Shown here: in pieces, positions 40,224-47,140 of the stretch
How the letters are laid out: each line of letters begins with the position of its first letter
How positions within the stretch are numbered: the first letter of the stretch is position 1
Source of the DNA: Burkholderiales bacterium
GTDB lineage: Bacteria; Pseudomonadota; Gammaproteobacteria; Burkholderiales; Burkholderiaceae_C
NCBI GenBank assembly: GCA_022758925.1
Contig: JAEMQF010000074.1
Location: 1 to 47,140, forward strand
Reading direction: 5' to 3'
DNA length: 47,140 bases
The notes under the pieces: generated by a model
What the model was told of the DNA's origin: nothing
Databases searched by the model: none
The model's input: only the letters and a program-made list of their open reading frames with translations
Translations under genes and position numbers: made by a program

Positions 40224-40706
40224 ATGGAAGCGTGGTTCGAATCCCTGCTGGCCTTGCTCGCCTTGCCCAAATACGGCCTGAGCACGGTGTTTGTCGTCGC
40301 CGTCGTCTCTGCCACGCTGCTGCCGCTGGGTTCGGAATTCGCCGTCATCGGTCTCGTCAAGCTCAACCCCGAGCTGTTCTGGCCCGCCGTATTCGTGGCC
40401 ACCGTGGGCAATACGCTGGGTGGCATGATCACTTGGTGGATGGGCTATGGCGCGGAACTCGCGTATGAACGAGTCGCGCACAAACGGGCGCAGGTGAAAG
40501 CCCTGCAATACCTCGAACGCTTCGGCCCGAAAGCCTGCTTGTTGTCGTGGTTGCCCGTCGTGGGTGATCCGTTGTGCGCGGTGGCCGGCTGGCTGAAGAT
40601 GCCCTTTTGGCCTTGTACGATGTACATGGCGATCGGCAAGTTCGGCCGCTACACGGTGATGACAGCTGCGCTGCTGTGGGTGTTCCCGGGGCAGTTTACA
40701 TACTGA
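40224..40706 (+). CDS. YqaA/DedA-like membrane protein
   Basis: VSATLLPLGSEFAVIGLVKLNPELFWPAVFVATVGNTLGGMITWWMGYG...KACLLSWLPVVGDPLCAVAGWLKM. Confidence 0.87.
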   Translation: MEAWFESLLALLALPKYGLSTVFVVAVVSATLLPLGSEFAVIGLVKLNPELFWPAVFVATVGNTLGGMITWWMGYGAELAYERVAHKRAQVKALQYLERFGPKACLLSWLPVVGDPLCAVAGWLKMPFWPCTMYMAIGKFGRYTVMTAALLWVFPGQFTY

Positions 40707-40719
40707 CGAAGGAGGCCCG

Positions 40720-42207
40720 ATGGGCGCGACAAGCTACCAAGCTCTGAGCCAGACCTGGGCCCGCATCTATCGCCTCGCGCACCTGCATTCGATCGCCGCT
40801 TGGGACAGCGCCGCGATGATGCCACCCAAGGGCAGCGAAGCACGCGCCGCGGCAATGGCCGAAATGCAGGCGCTGCTGCATCGGATGAGCACCGAACCGC
40901 AGCTGCAGGGGTTGATCGATGCGGCGCAGGGTGAATCGCTCGACGCTTGGCAAACCGCAAACTTGCGTGAGATCGGCCGCGATTGGCGTTTGAGCAATGC
41001 CCTGCCCGAAGCCCTGGTGCAAGCGCAGTCGCTCGCCGGCGCGCGCTGTGAACACGCCTGGCGCACACAGCGCCATGCCAACGACTGGCCGGGTTTCCTC
41101 GAGAACTTTCGCGAGGTATTGCGCCTGTCGCGCGAAGAGGCGCAGCGCCGCGCCGACGCCAGCGGCCTCGCACCTTACGACGCCTTGCTCGACAAGTTCG
41201 AGCCCGCAATGACGAGCGCCGAGGTCGACCGCCTGTTCGGTGAAGTCCAGCAATGGCTGCCCGGTCTGGTGCAGGAAGTGCGCGAGCGCCAGTCGCGCGA
41301 AACAATCGTCAGTCCGCAAGGCCCCTTCCCGAAGCAGGCACAGCGTGCGCTGAGCCTGGAGGTGATGCAACGGCTCGGCTTCGATTTCGAGGCCGGCCGG
41401 CTCGATGAGAGCGCGCACCCCTTCAGCGGCGGTGTACCCGAAGACACGCGCCTGACGACGCGCTACCGCGAAGACAATTTCGTGCAAAGCTTGATGGGCA
41501 CGATTCACGAAACCGGCCACGCGCGTTACGAGCAGAACCTGCCGCGGGCCTGGCTGGGCCAACCGGTGGCGCAGGCGCGCTCGATGGCAATTCACGAAAG
41601 CCAGAGCCTGAGTTTCGAGATGCAGCTCGGCATGAGCCCGGGCTTCGTCGGCCTGCTCGCGCCGCTGCTCTCGGCGCACTTTGGGGCCCAGCCGGCGTTC
41701 GAGCCGCACGCGCTGCACCGCCTGCTGACGCGCGTCGAGCCGGGCTTGATCCGGGTCGACGCCGATGAGCTCACATATCCCGCGCATGTGATCGTGCGCT
41801 ACCGCATCGAGCGTGCTCTGATTGCGGGTGAGGCGCAGGCTGAAGATGTTCCAACGCTGTGGGACGAAGCGATGCAGTCGCTGCTGGGGCTTTCCACACG
41901 CGGCAATTTCAAAGACGGCTGCATGCAGGACACCCACTGGAGCGACGGCGCGTTCGGCTATTTCCCCTGCTACACGCTGGGCGCGATGTACGCCGCGCAA
42001 TGGTTCGCGGCGATGCGCCGCGCCGTGCCTGACCTCGACGCGCGCATCGCGAACGCCGATTTCGCGCCGATGTTCGACTGGTTGCGCGAACAGATCTGGT
42101 CCCAGGGCTGCCGCTGGACCACGGCCGAACTGGTGCGGCGCGCCAGCGGCGAAGTGCCGAACACGCGGCACTATCGTCGGCACCTCGAGGCGCGCTATCT
42201 GAATTGA
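40720..42207 (+). CDS. M32 family metallocarboxypeptidase
   Basis: LMGTIHETGHARYEQNLP (HETGH), IHESQSLSFE; 495 aa. Confidence 0.96.
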   Translation: MGATSYQALSQTWARIYRLAHLHSIAAWDSAAMMPPKGSEARAAAMAEMQALLHRMSTEPQLQGLIDAAQGESLDAWQTANLREIGRDWRLSNALPEALVQAQSLAGARCEHAWRTQRHANDWPGFLENFREVLRLSREEAQRRADASGLAPYDALLDKFEPAMTSAEVDRLFGEVQQWLPGLVQEVRERQSRETIVSPQGPFPKQAQRALSLEVMQRLGFDFEAGRLDESAHPFSGGVPEDTRLTTRYREDNFVQSLMGTIHETGHARYEQNLPRAWLGQPVAQARSMAIHESQSLSFEMQLGMSPGFVGLLAPLLSAHFGAQPAFEPHALHRLLTRVEPGLIRVDADELTYPAHVIVRYRIERALIAGEAQAEDVPTLWDEAMQSLLGLSTRGNFKDGCMQDTHWSDGAFGYFPCYTLGAMYAAQWFAAMRRAVPDLDARIANADFAPMFDWLREQIWSQGCRWTTAELVRRASGEVPNTRHYRRHLEARYLN

Positions 42208-42309
42208 GTCGACGCTCTCCCGGGCGCGACGTTGCCGCGCGAACAGGGTTCACCAAGCGAAGCCTACAATTTCTCGCCGCACGAACAGTGCCGAGAAGGA
42301 TTCAAACCG

Positions 42310-43227
42310 ATGAAGGCCGAGACCGAAGCCAGCACAGACCACGACTCGAACCGCATTGCGCCCCGCGACAAGGCGGAAATCCTGGCGCAGGCCTTGCCCT
42401 ACATCCGAAAATTCCACGGCAAGACGATCGTCATCAAATACGGTGGCAATGCGATGACCGATCCCGAACTGCAACAGGACTTCGCCGAAGACGTGGTGCT
42501 GCTCAAGCTTGTCGGCATGAACCCGGTGGTGGTGCACGGCGGTGGGCCGCAGATTGAAGACGCACTGGCAAAGATCGGCAAGAAGGGCGAGTTCATCCAG
42601 GGCATGCGCGTCACGGATGCGGAGACCATGGAGGTCGTGGAGTGGGTGCTCGCCGGTCAGGTGCAGCAAGACATCGTCGGTTTGATCAACGTCGCTGGCG
42701 GCAAGGCGGTGGGCCTGACCGGGCGCGACGGCGGGCTGATCCGGGCGCGCAAGATGAAGATGGTCGATCGCGATGACCCGTCGAAGGTGTACGACATGGG
42801 CCAGGTCGGCGAGATCGAATCCATCGACCCGAGTGTGGTGCGCGCGCTGCAGGATGACCAGTTCATTCCGGTGATCTCGCCGCTCGGATTCGGTGTGCAC
42901 AACGAGAACTACAACATCAATGCCGATGTCGTCGCCGGCAAGCTGGCCGAGGTGTTGAAAGCCGAAAAGCTGATGATGCTGACGAATACGCCTGGCGTGC
43001 TCGACAAGGCGGGCAAGTTGTTGACCAACTTGTCGGCGCGCGAAATCGATGCGCTGTTCGCCGACGGCACGATCAGCGGCGGCATGCTGCCGAAGATCTC
43101 TTCGGCGCTGGACGCTGCGAAGAACGGCGTCAACACCGTGCACATCATCGACGGCCGGGTTCCCCACGCGATGCTGCTCGAAGTCCTGACCGAGCAGGCT
43201 TACGGGACCATGATCCGCTCGCATTGA
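42310..43227 (+). CDS. argB: Acetylglutamate kinase
   Basis: [55 protein letters not shown]...[26 protein letters not shown]. Confidence 0.98.
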   Translation: MKAETEASTDHDSNRIAPRDKAEILAQALPYIRKFHGKTIVIKYGGNAMTDPELQQDFAEDVVLLKLVGMNPVVVHGGGPQIEDALAKIGKKGEFIQGMRVTDAETMEVVEWVLAGQVQQDIVGLINVAGGKAVGLTGRDGGLIRARKMKMVDRDDPSKVYDMGQVGEIESIDPSVVRALQDDQFIPVISPLGFGVHNENYNINADVVAGKLAEVLKAEKLMMLTNTPGVLDKAGKLLTNLSAREIDALFADGTISGGMLPKISSALDAAKNGVNTVHIIDGRVPHAMLLEVLTEQAYGTMIRSH

Positions 43228-43356
43228 GCGGAGCATGGGCCCGCCGCGTCACCCATGGACCATGATCCGCTCGCACGGAGCGCAGCAGGGGCCTGCCGCG
43301 TCACCCATGGACCCTGATCCGCTCGCATTGAGCGCAGCAGGGACCCGCCTTGTCAC
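43205..43356 (+). repeat. 52-bp tandem repeat, ~3 copies, overlapping the 3' end of argB
   Basis: Units begin ggac at 43205, 43257 and 43309: ggaccatgatccgctcgcattgagcgg... / ggaccatgatccgctcgcacggagcgc... / ggaccctgatccgctcgcattgagcgc... Confidence 0.92.
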
Positions 43357-43422
43357 TCTCGCCGTAGACCGCCATCGGCGTGTGCCAGAATCAACCGGCC
43401 ATACAGCTTTTGCCTTGTGACG

Positions 43423-44082
43423 ATGCACACCACCGACCCGACTTCCTCTGCCGCTGAGGGTCAAGTGCAAACCCCGGCCGGGGCCAACAGCACCGGGCGC
43501 AAACGCCCCAAGCCGGGCGAACGGCGCATCCAGATCCTGCAAACCCTGGCGACGATGCTCGAACAGCCCGGGGCCGAGCGCATCACCACTGCGGCGCTGG
43601 CCGCCAAGCTCGACGTCAGCGAGGCCGCGCTGTACCGGCACTTCGCGAGCAAGGCGCAGATGTTCGAAGGCCTGATCGAGTTCATCGAACAAAGCGTGTT
43701 CACGCTGGTGAATCAGATCAACGAGCGCGAAGCCGATGCGCGGTCGCAGGTGCAGAAGGTGCTGACCGTGCTGCTGCAATTTGGCGAAAAGAACCCCGGC
43801 ATGACGCGCGTGATGGTGGGCGATGCGCTGGTGTTCGAGCACGACCGGCTGCTGGCACGCATGAATCAGTTCTTCGACCGCATCGAATCCCAGCTGCGCC
43901 AAAGCCTGCGCGCCGTCGCTGAAGCGGCAGGCTCGGCGACACCGACAGTGGACGCGAATGCGCAGGCATCGACGTTGACGGCGTTTGCCGTCGGCCGCCT
44001 GCAGCGCTACACGCGCTCGGGGTTCAAACGCAGTCCGACCGAGTACCTCGACGCATCATTGCGCATGCTGGTCGCGCCTTGA
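43423..44082 (+). CDS. slmA: TetR-family nucleoid occlusion factor SlmA
   Basis: RRIQILQTLATMLEQPGAERITTAALAAKLDVSEAALYRHFASKAQMFEGLIEFIEQSVFTLVNQI; downstream of argB. GTG at 43417 is an alternative start. Confidence 0.93.
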   Translation: MHTTDPTSSAAEGQVQTPAGANSTGRKRPKPGERRIQILQTLATMLEQPGAERITTAALAAKLDVSEAALYRHFASKAQMFEGLIEFIEQSVFTLVNQINEREADARSQVQKVLTVLLQFGEKNPGMTRVMVGDALVFEHDRLLARMNQFFDRIESQLRQSLRAVAEAAGSATPTVDANAQASTLTAFAVGRLQRYTRSGFKRSPTEYLDASLRMLVAP

Positions 44083-44092
44083 GCGCGGGCGG

Positions 44093-45031
44093 CTACGCGC
44101 CGGCGGCGGTGTAGCCCGGCTCGCGCCGCGTGAAGTAGCCGTGCAGGATGTCGTAGACCATCAGATAGTTCTTCTGCTGGAAGCTCGCGTGCGAGATTCC
44201 CGACATCACCGTGAACTGCTTGTCGGGATTGGGCAGAAGCTTGAAGAAGTCGATCAAGTCGTCGATGCCTGCAATGCCGTCGAACTGGCCGCGCAAGATC
44301 AGCGTCGGCACGGTGATCTTCAGCGGGTCCACGATCGGCAGGCGCGAACACATGTCGATGTAGGTGCCGTTGGGCATCGAATCGTCGAGCGCGAGGATGG
44401 CATCGGCGAAGGCATCGATCACGCGCTGCTCGGCACAGTCGGGATGGTCGCGCGTGAAGATTGACTGGACGAAGGCGCGGTCGATCGCGCGGCGCTTGCT
44501 CTGCGTGAACTCGGGCAGCTTCTTGCGCCGCTGTTCGAGCGTGGGGCTGCCCGCGCCGGTCCAGACGAAGGCGTCGAGCACGAGTCGGGCCACCCGCTGC
44601 GGATGGCGCTGCGCGAAAAGTGCGGCGCGCAGGGCACCCGAGGAGATGCCGTAGCTGAAGAAGCTCGTCACGCCGCGGGCATCGGCGATGTAGTCGGTGG
44701 CGGCCTGCAGGTCGTCGGCGCCGTTGGCGATGTCGCAAGTGATGTCGCGCGACTTGGCGGAGCGACCATAACCTTCCATGTCCACGCACCAGCAGACGAA
44801 CCCGCGGCGCGCGAACCAGTCCATGACCGACGAGTCGGCGCGGCCCGGCACATTCAAGTCAAAGGTCGGCTGCGAGGCCATCGATGAGCCATGCACGAAC
44901 AACAACGCGGGCTTGTTCTGCGGTGAGTCGACGAACTTCTCCCACAGGAACAAACGCACGTCGCCTTTGCGGGCCCAGTGTTCGACGCCCGTGACGGTGG
45001 AATTCTCAATGGACGAAGCAGCACTGTTCAT
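44093..45031 (-). CDS. Alpha/beta hydrolase family protein
   Basis: PALLFVHGSSMASQPTFDLNVPG...FFSYGISSGALRAALFAQRHPQRVARLVLDAFVW...PTLILRGQFDGIAG. Confidence 0.9.
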   Translation of the reverse strand: MNSAASSIENSTVTGVEHWARKGDVRLFLWEKFVDSPQNKPALLFVHGSSMASQPTFDLNVPGRADSSVMDWFARRGFVCWCVDMEGYGRSAKSRDITCDIANGADDLQAATDYIADARGVTSFFSYGISSGALRAALFAQRHPQRVARLVLDAFVWTGAGSPTLEQRRKKLPEFTQSKRRAIDRAFVQSIFTRDHPDCAEQRVIDAFADAILALDDSMPNGTYIDMCSRLPIVDPLKITVPTLILRGQFDGIAGIDDLIDFFKLLPNPDKQFTVMSGISHASFQQKNYLMVYDILHGYFTRREPGYTAAGA

Positions 45032-45062
45032 GGGCTGGACACCGGCAGGTTGAAGATGGCGG

Positions 45063-46088
45063 TCATTCGATCTTGGCGCCGGTGTCGCGGATCACGCCGG
45101 CCCAGCGCTCGCGCTCTTCGCGGAAGTAGGCGGCAAGTTCCGTGGGCGTCGACCCCAGGGCCTCGATCGAGGAACTTGCCAGGTATGACTTGACGTCGGG
45201 TGCGGCGAGCGCGGCCTGCAGTTCCCGGTTCAGGCGCTCGACGATCGGCGTTGGGGTGCCCCGGGGCGCAAGCAGGCCGAGCCAGACGTAGGCGACCATC
45301 GACGGAAAACCCGATTCGGCGAGCGTTGGAACATCTGGCAATTGCGGCGAGCGCTGCTGCGACGTGACCGCCAGCGCGTGCAGCTTGCCGCTTCGAATAT
45401 GGGCGAGCATGCCTGCCACACCCGGCATCGCGAGCATCACCTGGCCGCCGATCAAGTCGGTTGTCGCCTGCGCGCTGCCGCGGTAGGGAATGTGGTTCAT
45501 GCGCAGGCCGGCCATGGACAGGAATTGCGCCGCGAACAAATGTTGACCGCTGCCATTGCCCGACGAAGCGTAGTCGATCTGGTCCGGCCGTTCCTTGACA
45601 TGGGCGATCAGTTCCGCGACGTTGCGCACCGGCAGCCTGGGGTTGACCACCAACACGGCGGGCTCGCGGCCGAGCAGCGAGATCGGCGCGAAATCGTCAA
45701 GCGGCTGGAAGTTGAGCTTGGGGTAGAGCGTTGCGCTGATCGCATTCGTCTGCGACGCGAGCAGCAAGGTATAGCCGTCAGGCGCGGCCTTCGCGACGCT
45801 TTCGCTGCCCAGCGTAGCGCCGGCGCCGGGCCGGTTTTCCACGTTCACCTGCTGCCCCAGGCGTCGGCCCAGTTCCTGCGCCACGACGCGTGTCGGCCCG
45901 TCCACTGCGCCACCCGCTGAGAACGGCACGACGATGCGGATCGGCCGGCTCGGATACTCCTGCGCGCGCACGCTGCAAACCCAGCACGCAGTGCCCGCTG
46001 CCATCAGCACAAAGCGGCGGTTGAACTGCGACGACGGATCGAATGGGTTGCGGCCAGGGCTCATCGCGGTGCTGCCTGCTGTTGTCAT
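45063..46088 (-). CDS. Bug/TctC family tripartite tricarboxylate transporter substrate-binding protein
   Basis: YPSRPIRIVVPFSAGGAVDGPTRVVAQELGRRLGQQVNVENRPGAGATLGSESVAKAAPDGYTLLLAS. Confidence 0.95.
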   Translation of the reverse strand: MTTAGSTAMSPGRNPFDPSSQFNRRFVLMAAGTACWVCSVRAQEYPSRPIRIVVPFSAGGAVDGPTRVVAQELGRRLGQQVNVENRPGAGATLGSESVAKAAPDGYTLLLASQTNAISATLYPKLNFQPLDDFAPISLLGREPAVLVVNPRLPVRNVAELIAHVKERPDQIDYASSGNGSGQHLFAAQFLSMAGLRMNHIPYRGSAQATTDLIGGQVMLAMPGVAGMLAHIRSGKLHALAVTSQQRSPQLPDVPTLAESGFPSMVAYVWLGLLAPRGTPTPIVERLNRELQAALAAPDVKSYLASSSIEALGSTPTELAAYFREERERWAGVIRDTGAKIE

Positions 46089-46202
46089 TGCTCGGGGGGC
46101 ATTCTCACGCACGCGTGCCTCAGGGTCGCGAAGGCAGCGGCTCCACGCGAGGCTGCGAAGGTGGCCGCTACACTGCGCGCCGCAGCCGTGAAGTCCCCGC
46201 AA

Positions 46203-47081
46203 ATGCCCGCTCTGAACGAAGCCCTAAACCCTCTGATCGCGCGCGCCGAGTCGCTGCTGAGCCGGCTCGAAGCCGTGCTGCCGCATGCCTTGGAGGCGCC
46301 GGACTGGTCGGCGGCGAACGCGTTTCGCTACCGCAAGAGGGGCGACTCTGGACGCATCGAGCCGGTGCGGCACGCGGCGACGATTCGCCTGTCCGATCTG
46401 GTGGAAGTCGAGCCGCAAAAGGAACGCCTGGTGCGCAACACGGAGCAGTTCGTCGCTGGCCACGGCGCGAACAATGTGCTGCTCACCGGCGCGCGCGGCA
46501 CTGGGAAAAGCTCGCTGATCAAGGCCTGCCTGAACCACTTTGCGCCGCGCGGCCTGCGCTTGATCGAAGTTGACAAGACCGATCTGGTGGACTTGCCCGA
46601 CATCGTCGACCTGGTGGCCGAGCGCGCCGAGCGTTTCATCGTGTATTGCGACGACTTGAGCTTCGATGAAGGCGAAGCCGGCTACAAGGAACTGAAGTCG
46701 ATCCTCGACGGATCGATCTCCCAATCGAGCGAAAACGTGTTGGTCTATGCCACCAGCAACCGTCGTCACCTGTTGCCCGAAACCATGAAGGAGAACCTCA
46801 GCTACCAACACACCGGCGATGGTGAGGTCCATCCCGGCGAAGTCGTCGAGGAGAAGATTTCGCTGTCGGAACGCTTTGGCCTGTGGGTCAGCTTCTACCC
46901 ATTCAGCCAGGACGAGTACTTGGCAATCGTCGCGCAATGGCTGCGCGGTTTCGGCGTTGCGGAAGCGGCGATCGCGCTCGCGCGCCAGGAAAGCCTGGTC
47001 TGGGCGCTGGAGCGCGGCTCGCGTTCCGGGCGCGTGGCCTACCAGTTCGCAAGAGACTACTGCGGGAGGCACTGCGCTTGA
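46203..47081 (+). CDS. ATP-binding protein, DUF815 family (AAA-type)
   Basis: NNVLLTGARGTGKSSLIKACLNHF (Walker A), RFIVYCDDLSFDEGEAGYKELKSILDGSIS, VYATSNRRHLLPE. GTG at 46161 is an alternative start. Confidence 0.93.
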   Translation: MPALNEALNPLIARAESLLSRLEAVLPHALEAPDWSAANAFRYRKRGDSGRIEPVRHAATIRLSDLVEVEPQKERLVRNTEQFVAGHGANNVLLTGARGTGKSSLIKACLNHFAPRGLRLIEVDKTDLVDLPDIVDLVAERAERFIVYCDDLSFDEGEAGYKELKSILDGSISQSSENVLVYATSNRRHLLPETMKENLSYQHTGDGEVHPGEVVEEKISLSERFGLWVSFYPFSQDEYLAIVAQWLRGFGVAEAAIALARQESLVWALERGSRSGRVAYQFARDYCGRHCA

Positions 47082-47140
47082 ACTTGGCCGACGAGACTGT
47101 TGCGGTTGCTGCCGAAGTTGTAGCGCAGCGCACACCTGTG
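47078..47140 (+). CDS. Possible 5' end of the next CDS (truncated by the window edge)
   Basis: TTG at 47078 overlaps the preceding stop (ttga). Open frame LNLADETVAVAAEVVAQRTPV runs to the edge. A Nudix/MutT gene often follows here, but too little is visible to identify it. Confidence 0.3.
   Translation, partial: MNLADETVAVAAEVVAQRTPV

Noticed and set aside
43205-43356. CRISPR array
   Set aside because: Units are contiguous 52-bp tandem copies without unique spacers and no cas genes are nearby.
46203-47081. DUF815 ATPase as an anti-phage AAA defence gene
   Set aside because: It is a widespread core family next to housekeeping genes; no effector partner or island signature.

Overview
Chromosomal window from a high-GC betaproteobacterium, Burkholderiales-like by gene content and order (inference, no search run). 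It is mostly core housekeeping: yajC-secD-secF, DUF1631, smg/dprA/LysM, def-fmt-htpX, pgk-pyk-ilvA-fba, a cobalamin-riboswitch-led btuB-btuC-btuD-btuF locus, pfkB/DUF3426/prmA/accC/accB, tlpA, an rnr-like/TonB-like/aroE/mtgA cluster, ruvC-cdsA-plsC-purH-fis-dusB, a YqaA-like protein, an M32 carboxypeptidase, argB-slmA, a hydrolase, a Bug/TctC protein and a DUF815 ATPase. I see no CRISPR array, prophage, transposase, rRNA or tRNA. The main anomalies are: (1) a short ORF that looks like an in-frame fusion of the AzlC N-terminus to the AzlD C-terminus; (2) a ~110-bp tandem duplication of the accC start region that creates a 32-aa decoy leader ORF ([12 protein letters not shown]...) ending 11 nt before accC; (3) a ~234-bp element with 15-bp perfect terminal inverted repeats inserted between accC and prmA; (4) a 52-bp unit in three tandem copies that overlaps the 3' end of argB; (5) dispersed intergenic repeats shared between the window start and the 28-29 kb region; (6) a very strong G-quadruplex motif in the LysM gene. 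No wholly new multi-gene system could be supported.
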